Shown here: in pieces, positions 45,036 to 53,473 of the stretch
How the letters are laid out: each line of letters begins with the position of its first letter
Numbering within the stretch: the first letter of the stretch is position 1
Assembly (NCBI GenBank): GCA_937996235.1
Contig: CALKVK010000018.1
Span: 73,662-137,661, forward strand
DNA length: 64,000 nt
From: an uncultured bacterium
GTDB lineage: Bacteria; Planctomycetota; JAJSAM01; JAJVHW01
Direction: 5' to 3'
Made by a program: the position numbers and the translations under genes
The notes under the pieces: generated by a model
The model's database searches: none
Seen by the model: only the letters and a program-made list of their open reading frames with translations
Told to the model about the DNA's origin: nothing

Positions 45036-46133
45036 GTGAGCCTGCGCGTGCTGCACCTGGCGACCACGCTCGACCGCGGCGGCGCCGAGAACGCGCTCCT
45101 CCACCTCGCCGCGGAACAGGTCCGCGCCGGTCACGAGGTGACGGCCGCGTGCCTGAAGGGCGCCGCGGAACTGGAGCCGGCGTTCGCGGACGCCGGCGTG
45201 CGCATCCAGCACGTCGGGCGCGACGGCTTCGGCGTCGCCGGAGCGGTCGCGCGCGCGCGCCGGCTCGTCGCGTCGCTCCGCCCGGAGGTGCTCCACACGC
45301 ACCTGTTCAAGGCCGACACGCTCGGCGCGGCGCTCGCCGGACCGCGGCGGCGCGGCGCGCGGGTGCTCGTCTCGACGAAGCACAACGAGGACGTGTACCT
45401 GCGCGAGGCGGCGTGGCGCGCGCTCGGGCGGCGCGTGGCGGCGCGTGCCGACGCGCTCGTGGCGATCTCGCCGGGCGTCGCGCGCTTCGTGCGCGAGACG
45501 CTCGGCGACGCCGCGGCGCGCCTCGACGTGATCCCGTACGGCCTCCCGCCGCTCGCGCGCGCGGGCGACGGCGCCGCGTTCCGCCGCGCGCACGGCATCG
45601 CCGCGGACGCGCCGCTCGCGCTCTGCGTCGCGCGTCTCGCGGAGCAGAAGGACCACGCGACGCTCCTCGCCGCGTGGCGCGCGCTGCCGTCTCCGCCGCA
45701 CCTCGTGCTGCTCGGACGCGGGCCGCTCGAGACGGAGCTGCGCCGCCGAGTGCAGGGGCTGCCGGTGACCTTCGCCGGCTTCGTCGACGACCCCGCCGAC
45801 GCGTACGCCGCGGCCGACGTCGTGGTGCTCGCGTCGCGCCACGAGGGCCTCGGGCTCGTGCTGCTCGAGGCCGCGCAGCACGGCGTCCCGGCGGTCGCGA
45901 CGCGCGTCGGCGGGATCCCCGACGTCGTGGAGGACGGCGCGACGGGGCTGCTCGTCCCCGCGGGCGACGCGACGGCGCTCGCGGGCGCCGTCGCGTGTGT
46001 GTTCGCGGACGCCGCGCTGCGGACGCGGCTCGGCGGCGCCGCGCGCGAGCGCGTCGCAGCGCGTCACGCGCTCGGACCGTACGCCGCCGCACACGAACGG
46101 CTCTACCGCGAGCTGCTCGGGGCGCGCGCATGA
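45036..46133 (+). CDS. Glycosyltransferase family 4 protein
   Basis: 365 residues with a GT-B fold. N-terminal GGAENALLHLA (acceptor domain) and the C-terminal donor-site motif SRHEGLGLVLLEAAQHGVPAVAT (EX7E) are clear. It transfers a sugar from a nucleotide donor onto an envelope glycan or lipid; donor and acceptor unknown. Starts at GTG 45036, divergent from moxR, and its stop overlaps the next glycosyltransferase (ATGA). Confidence 0.92.
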   Translation: MSLRVLHLATTLDRGGAENALLHLAAEQVRAGHEVTAACLKGAAELEPAFADAGVRIQHVGRDGFGVAGAVARARRLVASLRPEVLHTHLFKADTLGAALAGPRRRGARVLVSTKHNEDVYLREAAWRALGRRVAARADALVAISPGVARFVRETLGDAAARLDVIPYGLPPLARAGDGAAFRRAHGIAADAPLALCVARLAEQKDHATLLAAWRALPSPPHLVLLGRGPLETELRRRVQGLPVTFAGFVDDPADAYAAADVVVLASRHEGLGLVLLEAAQHGVPAVATRVGGIPDVVEDGATGLLVPAGDATALAGAVACVFADAALRTRLGGAARERVAARHALGPYAAAHERLYRELLGARA

Positions 46134-47239
46134 GCGACGGACCGCGCGTGCTCGTCGTCGCGCGCCCCGGCACAGGCGGCGCCGGTCGTGTGCTCGACGC
46201 ACTGCTGCGCACGCTCCCCGCGCGCGGCGTGCGCGGCGTCGCCGCACTGTCGGGGACGGAGAGCACGCAGCTCCTCGAGACCGCGCAGGAGCACGGCTGG
46301 GAGACGATCCGGCTCGACCTGCGACGCGAGATCAGTCCGGTGCACGACGCACGCGCCGCGCTCCGGCTGCGGCGCATCGCACGCGGCTGCGACCTCGTCC
46401 ACGCGCACGCCGCGAAGGCCGGGGCGCTCGCGCGCCTCGCGCTGCCGCTGCGCAAGGGCGTGCCGGTGGTCTATGCGCCGCACGGCTTCTTCTTCACGTA
46501 CCACGCCGAGGGCAGCGCGGCGTGGCGCCGCTACCTCGCGCTCGAACAGCGGCTCGCGCCGCGCACGACGCTGCTCCACTGCGTGAGCGCGGCCGAGCGC
46601 GACGTCGCCGTCGAGCACGGACTCGCGACGGAGGAGGGCTGCCACGTCCTCACCAACCCGCTCCCGCCCGAGCGGCCGGGCGACGCGGCGCGCCTGCCTG
46701 CGCAGGACGGGGCGCGCCCGCTCGTCGTCATGGCCGCGCGCCTCGCCGAGCCGAAGGACCCGGAGACGTTCGTGCGCGCCGCGGCGGCGGTGTCGGCCCG
46801 CACGGGTGCGCGCTTCGCGCTCGTCGGTGACGGTCCGCTCGCGGACGCGACGCGACGCGCCGCAGGCGACGCGCCCGTCACGTTCCTGCCGCCGGACACG
46901 CCGGTGCGCGCGCTGCTGCGCCGCGCCGCGGTGGCCGTGCTCGCGACGCGGAGCGAGGCGTTCCCGCTCTTCGTCGTCGAGGCGCTCGCAGAGGGCGTCC
47001 CCGCCGTGCTCTCCGACCTGCCCGGCTGCCGCGAGGCGGGCGGCGACGCCGCGCTCTACGTGCCGCCCGGATCGCCGCAGGCCCTCGCGGACGCGCTCGT
47101 GCGCCTGCTCGGCGACGCAGCGCTGCACGCGCGGCTCGCGGGCGCGGCCCGGGCACGCGGGCCGCAGTTCGACGAGGCGCGCTGGGCCGACGGCGTCGTC
47201 GCGATGTACGGGCGCGTGCTGCACCCGCCCCGGCGCTGA
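46130..47239 (+). CDS. Glycosyltransferase family 4 protein
   Basis: 369 residues. GT-B fold with TGGAGRVLDALLR, the acceptor-side DLVHAHAAKAGALARLA and APHGFFFTYH segments, and the donor motif TRSEAFPLFVVEALAEGVPAVLSD (EX7E). APHG...W..E is a pattern shared by surface-polysaccharide transferases such as those priming capsule or O-antigen chains. Coupled to the previous gene by a four-base overlap. Convergent with the DMT transporter. Confidence 0.92.
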   Translation: MSDGPRVLVVARPGTGGAGRVLDALLRTLPARGVRGVAALSGTESTQLLETAQEHGWETIRLDLRREISPVHDARAALRLRRIARGCDLVHAHAAKAGALARLALPLRKGVPVVYAPHGFFFTYHAEGSAAWRRYLALEQRLAPRTTLLHCVSAAERDVAVEHGLATEEGCHVLTNPLPPERPGDAARLPAQDGARPLVVMAARLAEPKDPETFVRAAAAVSARTGARFALVGDGPLADATRRAAGDAPVTFLPPDTPVRALLRRAAVAVLATRSEAFPLFVVEALAEGVPAVLSDLPGCREAGGDAALYVPPGSPQALADALVRLLGDAALHARLAGAARARGPQFDEARWADGVVAMYGRVLHPPRR

Positions 47240-47245
47240 CCGGCG

Positions 47246-48145
47246 TCAGCGGCGGCGCTGCACCAGCACGACGCCCGCGAGCACGAGCGCGCCGCCCGTC
47301 CAGAACGCAGGCCCCAGGTCCTGGTCGCCGCGCAGCCAGCCCGCCCACGCGAGGAGCGCCGACAGCGCGGCCGTCGCGGCGGGCTGCGCGTTGGCGCAGA
47401 TCGCGACCTGCACGGGCTCGAGGTGCCGCAGCATCCCGTTCCAGAGCAGCATCATGAACGTGCTCGTGACGGCCGCGAGCCACGCGACGCCCACCCAGCC
47501 GCGCGCGTCCACCGCGGCGTAGTCGGTCGCGCGCAGCGGCCCGACGCAGAACGGCAGCAGCACGAGCGCGCCGATCACGAGCGACCACGCCGTGACCACG
47601 CGCGCGTCGTGGCGCTTCGCGAGCACGCGTGCGGCGATGGTGTACGCCGCCCACACGAGCACGCCGACGGCGATCCAGAGGTCGCCGTGGCGCAGCGCCG
47701 CCGCCTGCGTGCCGCTCTCCCACGGCCGCAGCAGCACGAGCACACCGGCGAGCGCGAGCAGGACGCCGAGCGCCCGCCCGCGCGACGGCGCGCGGCGCTC
47801 GAGAGCGGCGGTCATGAGCAGCACGACGACGGGCGTCAGCGCGTAGAGCAGCGCCGGGTGCGACGGCGCCGTGTGGCGCATCCCGCGCACGAACACGTAC
47901 TGGTTGAGCGGCACGAGCAGGACGCCGAGCCCGCCCACCTGCAGCCACTCGCGCGGCGTGAAGCGCGGGCGCGGGATGGCGCTCCCGGTGAGCAGCAGCA
48001 CGAGCAGCGCGGCGCCGCCGGCGCGCAGCATCGTCAGCGCGGCCGGGCTCGCGAACTGCACGGCGGCGGGCTTGACGAGCACGTACGTCAGCGCCGCGCA
48101 CACCACGTGCAGCGCCATGGAGAGATAGGCGCGGACGCGCGTCAT
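47246..48145 (-). CDS. EamA/DMT-family transporter
   Basis: 299 residues with ten transmembrane helices in two EamA repeats (about 5-130 and 155-295). Typical features are ALTYVLVKPAAVQFASP at the N-terminus and the conserved NQYVFVRGMRHT and RHLEPVQVAICANAQP segments. Members export metabolites or amino acids, and some flip lipid-linked sugars. It starts seven bases after the heptosyltransferase stop, so it ends the envelope operon. Substrate unknown. Confidence 0.9.
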   Translation of the reverse strand: MTRVRAYLSMALHVVCAALTYVLVKPAAVQFASPAALTMLRAGGAALLVLLLTGSAIPRPRFTPREWLQVGGLGVLLVPLNQYVFVRGMRHTAPSHPALLYALTPVVVLLMTAALERRAPSRGRALGVLLALAGVLVLLRPWESGTQAAALRHGDLWIAVGVLVWAAYTIAARVLAKRHDARVVTAWSLVIGALVLLPFCVGPLRATDYAAVDARGWVGVAWLAAVTSTFMMLLWNGMLRHLEPVQVAICANAQPAATAALSALLAWAGWLRGDQDLGPAFWTGGALVLAGVVLVQRRR

Positions 48146-48152
48146 CCCGCGC

Positions 48153-49253
48153 TCAGACGCTCCGACGCGGGGGCGGCGCGACGCGTGCGCGCGGCGGCTG
48201 CCCGAGCGCCGCCTCGCACGCGGCGACGACCGGCGCGGCGGCGAGATCCTCCATGCAGCGGTGGTGCGCGAGCGGGCAGACCTTCTCGTGGCAGGGCATG
48301 CACTCGAGCAGCGGCGCGAGCCGCACCACCGAGCCGCGCGCCCGCGGCTGGTCGGTCATCATCGGATCGGTCGAGCCCATCACGCAGACGACGGGCACGT
48401 CGAACGCGATCGCGAAGTGCCGCGGGCCCGTGTCGGTCGTGACCATCAGCGCGAGACGCGCGACGACGCTCTTCAGCCCCGCGAGCGACAGCACCGCGTC
48501 GCTCGTGCGGATGACGTCGGGCACGCCTGCCGCCACGATCGCGTCCTCGACGGCGCGCCCGAGCGCCTCCTCGCCGGGGCCGCAGAGCACCACGGGACGC
48601 AGACCGCGGCGCGCGCGCAGCGCGGCCGCGACCTCGCCGAAGCGGTCGGCGCGCCAGTGCTTGCTCGGTCCGAACGCCGCGCCCACGTTCACGCCGAGGA
48701 GCGGAGTGCCTGCGGCGCCGTGACGCGCGACGAACGCGTCGGCCTCGCGCTCGCCGGCCGCGGTGACGGCGAGCTCGGCGTCCTCCGCGAGCACCTCGCA
48801 CCCGAGATGCCGCGCGAGGTCCAGGTAGTACTGCGGCATCGGGCGCGGCACGCGGCGGTGGCCGCGCATCGGCGGCACCAGGCGGTCGGTGAGCAGGAAG
48901 CCGCGTCCGCCGTAGGACCAGCCGAGGCGCCGCGGGATGCCCGCGAGGCGCATCAGGAGGGCCGACGAGAACGAGTTCGGGCACACGACCGCGAGGTCGT
49001 AGCGGCGTGTCCGCAGCTCGCGTGCGAGCCGCCGCATGCCGCCGAACCCCGCGTGCTCGCCCTTGCGGCGGTAGGGCACGACGTCGTCGATGCCCGCGAA
49101 GCCCTCGAGGACGAGCGCGCCGCCGGGCTGCGTGAGCACGTCGAGCCGCGCGCGCGGATACGCCTCGCGCAGCGTGCGCAGGAGCGGCGTCGCCATGACG
49201 ACGTCGCCGAGCCAGTTCGGCGCGCGGACGAGGATGCGGTCGAAGGCCTCCAT
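48153..49253 (-). CDS. ADP-heptose:LPS heptosyltransferase (GT9, WaaF-like)
   Basis: 366 residues. GT9 hallmarks: ILVRAPNWLGDVVMATPLLRTLR at the N-terminus, GVNVGAAFGPSKHWRADRFGEVAAAL for ADP-heptose phosphate binding, and TDTGPRHFAIAFDVPVVCVMG in the donor domain. This fits WaaF-type heptosyltransferase II, which adds the second heptose to the LPS inner core. A Cys cluster near the C-terminus (CMPCHEKVCPLAHHRC) is often seen in WaaF. The HldE pathway for ADP-heptose is encoded 8 kb away. Confidence 0.9.
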   Translation of the reverse strand: MEAFDRILVRAPNWLGDVVMATPLLRTLREAYPRARLDVLTQPGGALVLEGFAGIDDVVPYRRKGEHAGFGGMRRLARELRTRRYDLAVVCPNSFSSALLMRLAGIPRRLGWSYGGRGFLLTDRLVPPMRGHRRVPRPMPQYYLDLARHLGCEVLAEDAELAVTAAGEREADAFVARHGAAGTPLLGVNVGAAFGPSKHWRADRFGEVAAALRARRGLRPVVLCGPGEEALGRAVEDAIVAAGVPDVIRTSDAVLSLAGLKSVVARLALMVTTDTGPRHFAIAFDVPVVCVMGSTDPMMTDQPRARGSVVRLAPLLECMPCHEKVCPLAHHRCMEDLAAAPVVAACEAALGQPPRARVAPPPRRSV

Positions 49254-49306
49254 GCCGCGTGGAAGCTACGCCCGGGGCGGCGTGCCCCGCGCAAGATCGC
49301 GGGCGC

Positions 49307-50281
49307 TCACGCGCGCAGGAAGCGCACGAGCCCGCGCCCGAGGAACCACGCTGCGAGGCGCAGCTCGGCGGACTTCGCAGGTCGCTTCGCCGGGCGCACG
49401 AGCCACGTGAGCGCGTCGCGCAGCGCGTCGGTCGCCATCCGCAGCAGGAACAGCGGCTTGAACGCGATGCGGTAGAGCACGCCGAGCTCGATCCCGTGGA
49501 AGCGGTCGACGTAGCGGAAGAGGCTCTCGAGGTACCACGCGAGCGCGGGTCCGCGGCGCGGGTCGCTGCTGGCGCCGCCGCGGTGACGCACGGTCGCGCC
49601 GGGCACGAAGCGCACGCGCCGGCCGCGCGCGGCGAGGCGGCGGCAGAGGTCGGCCTCCTCGAAGTAGAGGAAGTAGCGCTCGTCGAAGCCGCCGAGGGCG
49701 TCGAGGTCGGTGCGGCGCACGGCGAGCGCGGCCCCGAGGACGACGGGCACGTCGTCCTCGCGCGCGTCCGGCGCCTTGTAGCGCTCGTACGCGCGCGCTC
49801 CGAGCCGCACGAAGCGCAGCGCGGTGTGCTGGTGGAGCAGCGCCAGCGGCGTCGGGTGCCCGCGCACCGAGGGCTGCGGCGCGCCGTCGTCGCCCACGAC
49901 CGCAGGGCCCGCGGCGCCGGCGCCCGCGTCGCCGTCGAGGGCCGCGACGAGCCCCGCGAGCGCACCCGGCAGCACGGTCGTGTCGGCGTTCAGGAAGAGC
50001 ACGTGCCGCGCGCCCGGCACGCGCGCCGCGCCCTGGTTGCACGCCGCGCCGAACCCCGCGTTGCGGCCGTTCGCGACCACCTCAACGCGCTCTCCGAACC
50101 GCTCGCGCGCGGCGCGTGCGGTGCCGTCCTGCGACGCGTTGTCGACGAGCACGACGGACGCGGCCACGGCGTCGCCCGCGGCGACCTCGAGCACGCTCGC
50201 GAGACACGCCAGCGTGCGCTCGCGCGTCTCGTACGAGACGACGACGACGGCAAGATCGCACGCCGCCGCGGCGTCGCTCAC
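49307..50281 (-). CDS. Glycosyltransferase family 2 protein (rhamnosyltransferase-like)
   Basis: 324 residues with a GT-A fold. VVVVSYETRERTLACL, nucleotide-sugar loop VLVDNASQDGT, and NADTT in the DxD position. GLGGFDERYFLYFEEADLCRR matches the wbbL/rhamnosyltransferase-like group. A hydrophobic patch near 250-300 may attach it to the inner face of the membrane. GTG start within the previous gene's stop. Acts on a surface glycan of unknown structure. Confidence 0.9.
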   Translation of the reverse strand: MSDAAAACDLAVVVVSYETRERTLACLASVLEVAAGDAVAASVVLVDNASQDGTARAARERFGERVEVVANGRNAGFGAACNQGAARVPGARHVLFLNADTTVLPGALAGLVAALDGDAGAGAAGPAVVGDDGAPQPSVRGHPTPLALLHQHTALRFVRLGARAYERYKAPDAREDDVPVVLGAALAVRRTDLDALGGFDERYFLYFEEADLCRRLAARGRRVRFVPGATVRHRGGASSDPRRGPALAWYLESLFRYVDRFHGIELGVLYRIAFKPLFLLRMATDALRDALTWLVRPAKRPAKSAELRLAAWFLGRGLVRFLRA

Positions 50282-51291
50282 GCGGATGCCCCGCCGCGCG
50301 CCAGGTCGGCCAGCGCCTGCGCGGTGCGCGGTCCGACGACGTCCACCGACCAGTTCGCGAGCACTTCCGCGCGTCCGCGGCGCCCCAGATCGGCCGCGAC
50401 GTCGCGCTCGGCGTGCAGTCGCGCGAGCGCGCTCCCGAACGACTCCGCGTCGGGCGCGAGCAGCGCCGCGCGTCCCCGGTCCGCGATCTCGACGTTCACG
50501 CCGACCGGGCTCGCCACCGACGCCACGCCGCACGCCATGTACTGCAGCAGCTTGAAGCCGCACTTGCCGCGACTCCACGCGTCGTCGGTGAGCGGCATCA
50601 GGCCGACGTCGAGGGAGCGCAGGAAGGTCAGCTCGGCCTCCTCGGACCACGGCGTGAACTCCACCGGGACCGGCAGCTCGGGCGGCTGGTCGGCGCAGAC
50701 GGCGACACGCACGTCGGCGTGCGCCGCGACGAGCCGTGCGAGCGGCGCGGCCACGGCGGCGAGGTAGGGACGCGTCGAGCGCGAGCCGATCCAGCCGATG
50801 CGGAACGTCGCGCGCGGTTCCGGCGGCGAAGCCGCGGGGGCGTAACGCGCCGTGTCGACGGGCGTCGGCGCCGTGACGCAGCGTGTCCCGGGTGCGGCCG
50901 CGGACACGGCGGCGTGCAGGACGGCGTTCCCCGCGAGCACGAGGTCGGCGGCGCGGACGGTCGCGCGGAAGCGCGCCGCGCGCACGCGCGAGTGCAGGTC
51001 GCCGCGGAACGGGTCGCGGTGCATCACGGCGTCGTCGACGTCGAACGCGAGCCGCGGCACGGCGCGCCGCAGCAGCAGGAGCTCGGCGCGCGTGAACAGC
51101 TTGCGCTGCAGCACGACGACGTCGGCCGCGGCGGCGCGGCGGAACAGCTCGATGCGCTCGCGCAGCCGCTTCGGGATCTCGTCCACGACGAGTTCTCCGA
51201 AGCCCGCCGCGACGAGGTGCGGCCGCAGCGCGCGCACGCGGTGGCGCACGACCGGGCCGAGGGCGTCGGCGGTGAGGACGTGCAGCCTCAC
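50278..51291 (-). CDS. Glycosyltransferase (GT4-like)
   Basis: 337 residues with GT-B features. FRIGWIGSRSTRPYLAAV starts the donor domain and LDVGLMPLTDDAWSRGKCGFKLLQYMACGVASVASPVGVN is the C-terminal nucleotide-sugar site. The N-terminal domain contains LAFDVDDAVMHRDPF, common in this branch. Donor and acceptor unknown. Start and stop overlap its neighbours by four bases each. Confidence 0.88.
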   Translation of the reverse strand: MRLHVLTADALGPVVRHRVRALRPHLVAAGFGELVVDEIPKRLRERIELFRRAAAADVVVLQRKLFTRAELLLLRRAVPRLAFDVDDAVMHRDPFRGDLHSRVRAARFRATVRAADLVLAGNAVLHAAVSAAAPGTRCVTAPTPVDTARYAPAASPPEPRATFRIGWIGSRSTRPYLAAVAAPLARLVAAHADVRVAVCADQPPELPVPVEFTPWSEEAELTFLRSLDVGLMPLTDDAWSRGKCGFKLLQYMACGVASVASPVGVNVEIADRGRAALLAPDAESFGSALARLHAERDVAADLGRRGRAEVLANWSVDVVGPRTAQALADLARGGASA

Positions 51292-52013
51292 GACGCCTCG
51301 GGCCGCCGCGCGGTGACGAGGAAGCCCGTCGTGTGCGCGCGCCGCGTGTCGAGCGGGTCGAGCGCGATGCAGAGCGCCGGCACGAGCACGGTGAAGAACA
51401 GCATCGAGAAGGGCTCGAGGAGCAGGAACACGACGCGCCAGACGAGCCGCCGCCCCTTCGGGAACAGGTGCCGGTGCGCGGCCTGGACCTTGTCGCCGAG
51501 GAACGCGAAGTACCCGCCCTCCGGCTCGATGCGCTCCGCCTCGAGCCCCGCGCGCCGCAGCAGCAGCGCCAGCCCGTGGCGCGTGTAGCGGAAGTAGTCG
51601 TGCGGCTCCTGGTGCTCCTTGAACGCGAGCGGCGCGGTCATGTGCAGCCGCCCCCCCGGGCGCAGCACGCGACGCACCTCGTCCAGGAACACCTGCGGAT
51701 CGGTCAGGTGCTCGAGGGTCTCGGTGCAGAGCACGTGGTCGAACGCGGCGTCGCGGAGCGGCATGCGCAGCAGGTCGCCGGAGACGTTCAGCGCCGTGTA
51801 GTCCCAGCGCGGATCGCCGCGACCGTCGTCGAGCCCGACGTAGCGCGCGTGCGCGAAGTGCGCGCGGTAGCGTCCCTCGCCCGCGCCGGCGTCGAGCACA
51901 CGTTCCCCGGGCGACACGCTGCGCGCACTGCGCTCCACGAATCGGGACACCGCCGTCCTGTGGAGGTCCAGTCGGGCGCGCAAGGAGCGGGGCAGGAGCG
52001 AGCGCAGACGCAC
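51288..52013 (-). CDS. SAM-dependent class I methyltransferase
   Basis: 241 residues. SAM-binding motif I VLDAGAGEGRYRAHF, acidic loop LDDGRGDPRWDYTALNVSGDLLRMPL, and motif HVLCTETLEHLTDPQVFLDEVRRVLRPGG, typical of Methyltransf_11/25. A C-terminal hydrophobic region (VFLLLEPFSMLFFTVLVPALCIAL) suggests membrane attachment. In this context it probably methylates a glycan or lipid-linked sugar. GTG start; GACGAT lies seven bases upstream. First gene of the 47-52 kb envelope operon. Confidence 0.9.
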   Translation of the reverse strand: MRLRSLLPRSLRARLDLHRTAVSRFVERSARSVSPGERVLDAGAGEGRYRAHFAHARYVGLDDGRGDPRWDYTALNVSGDLLRMPLRDAAFDHVLCTETLEHLTDPQVFLDEVRRVLRPGGRLHMTAPLAFKEHQEPHDYFRYTRHGLALLLRRAGLEAERIEPEGGYFAFLGDKVQAAHRHLFPKGRRLVWRVVFLLLEPFSMLFFTVLVPALCIALDPLDTRRAHTTGFLVTARRPEAS

Positions 52014-52020
52014 GGCGTCG

Positions 52021-52026
52021 ATCGTC
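52021..52026 (-). promoter_or_regulatory. Candidate -10 element GACGAT, leaderless layout
   Basis: GACGAT on the minus strand ends seven bases before GTG 52013. It is the same hexamer and spacing type as at the HEAT gene at 1144. Confidence 0.35.
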
Positions 52027-52127
52027 GGAAGTCCCTTCGGGGCCTCGCAGTAGAGCAGGCGCGGCGGGGAGCGTCCACGCGCTCCCGGTGCGGCGCCGCG
52101 GCGTTCGGCGCCGCCGGGCGCCGCTGG

Positions 52128-52133
52128 TATGCT
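52128..52133 (+). promoter_or_regulatory. Candidate extended -10 element TGG-TATGCT
   Basis: TGGTATGCT provides a TGN extension and a good -10, 50 bases before ATG 52184. No clear -35. Confidence 0.4.
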
Positions 52134-52183
52134 GCTTGCTGTCCGAAGAGGGGCCCGGACCCGCCTGCCGCAGGAGACCCGCC

Positions 52184-53455
52184 ATGAGCCGCATCGTCCG
52201 CACGTTCGTCCTCGCCGGCGCCGCCGCCGCGCTGACCGCCGCGGGAGCAGCGCTGCGCGCCCCGCTCACCGGCGACGCGCACGTGCTGCCCGCGGCCTGG
52301 GCCGACGAGATCGACGACGCCGTCGCGGCGCTCGAGGCGGCGGCGAAGGACGGCGACGACGGCGCGACCCTGGCGAAGCTCGTCGAGCTGCAGGACAAGA
52401 CCGACGAGCGCGTGGTGGACGCGGTCCGCAAGCTCCTGAAGTCGAAGAACGACCGCATCGTCGGGGCCGCGGTGAAGGATCTCGCGCGCCGCAAGGACGA
52501 GTCCGTCGACAAGGCGATCCCGGGCAAGCTCGACGACAAGAAGCTCCTCAAGGAGCACGTGCAGGTCCTCTACGCCTACCTCGACGCCGCCGCCGTGTAC
52601 GCGAACCCGAAGCACGGCAAGGTCCTCGAGGAGCTGGTGAAGAAGCACCTCCCGTCGGACGCGGAGATCACGACCCGCGCCATCGCCGCGTACGGCGCCG
52701 TCCGCGAGAAGTCACGCATCGACACGCTCATCGAGTGGCTCGACCAGGTCGAGAAGACCGGCGGGAGCGGGCAGGGCGGCGGCGGCGGCGGCAAGTCGAT
52801 GAGCGCGGAGACGCGCGAGAACTACGCCAAGGCGAAGACGGCGATCATCGCGGCGCTGAACACCTCGACCGGCGAGGACATGGCCGACGCGCAGACGTGG
52901 AAGGAGTTCTGGGACAAGAACCGCAAGACGTTCAGCTTCCCCGACCCGAACGCGCCCGAGGTCGATCCGACGACGCTCATGAAGTGGAACGACCGGGCGT
53001 ACGGCTACACGATCGAGCGGCCGATCACGGACGACTGGTCGTTCGTGAAGGCGGACAACCCGGACATCCGGATGCGCCTGCAGTCGGCGGACACGGAGCA
53101 GGTCAACTGCCGTGTGGACTTCCTGATCCACAACCTGTCGCGCGGCACCGTGACGACGATGGACCAGCTCATCGAGTGGTACGAGAAGGACTACAAGGAG
53201 AACCGCTTCGCGGACATCAAGGAGGGGCCGACCGTGACCGAGAGGTCGATCGGCGGCCGCGCGTTCAAGGTCATCACCGCGAAGGGCGACTCGGGCGGGA
53301 TGTACAAGGGCTGGGGCACGATCGAGTTCCGGTCCTACGTCACGCAGGTCAACCACATCGTCGTGCGCTTCGAGGCGCTGGTCCGGCTCGGCGCGGAGCC
53401 CGAGACGAAGGAAGCGCTCTGGAAGTCGCTCGAGTCCGTCAGCTGGAGCAAGTGA
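52184..53455 (+). CDS. Secreted HEAT-like repeat protein with C-terminal beta domain
   Basis: 423 residues. Signal-like N-terminus (TFVLAGAAAALTAAGAAL). Helical HEAT-like part (about 45-215) with KLLKSKNDRIVGAAVKDLARRKDE. After a Gly-rich linker (GGSGQGGGGGG) comes an acidic segment and a C-terminal domain (about 285-423) with WSFVKADNPDIRMRLQS, RSIGGRAFKVITAKG and FRSYVTQVNHIVVRFEAL. That layout resembles PsbP/DUF1795-like beta domains, but I am not certain. ATG 52184 has AGGAG seven bases upstream. It splits the two envelope operons. Role unknown. Confidence 0.8.
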   Translation: MSRIVRTFVLAGAAAALTAAGAALRAPLTGDAHVLPAAWADEIDDAVAALEAAAKDGDDGATLAKLVELQDKTDERVVDAVRKLLKSKNDRIVGAAVKDLARRKDESVDKAIPGKLDDKKLLKEHVQVLYAYLDAAAVYANPKHGKVLEELVKKHLPSDAEITTRAIAAYGAVREKSRIDTLIEWLDQVEKTGGSGQGGGGGGKSMSAETRENYAKAKTAIIAALNTSTGEDMADAQTWKEFWDKNRKTFSFPDPNAPEVDPTTLMKWNDRAYGYTIERPITDDWSFVKADNPDIRMRLQSADTEQVNCRVDFLIHNLSRGTVTTMDQLIEWYEKDYKENRFADIKEGPTVTERSIGGRAFKVITAKGDSGGMYKGWGTIEFRSYVTQVNHIVVRFEALVRLGAEPETKEALWKSLESVSWSK

Positions 53456-53456
53456 G

Positions 53457-53468
53457 CCGCTGACGCGG
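53457..53468. repeat. Extra copy of the CCGCTGACGCGG hairpin
   Basis: Perfect copy of the core of the 36.3-kb tandem array, placed right after the HEAT protein stop and before the convergent glycosyltransferase stop. Confidence 0.55.
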
Positions 53469-53473
53469 CGCGC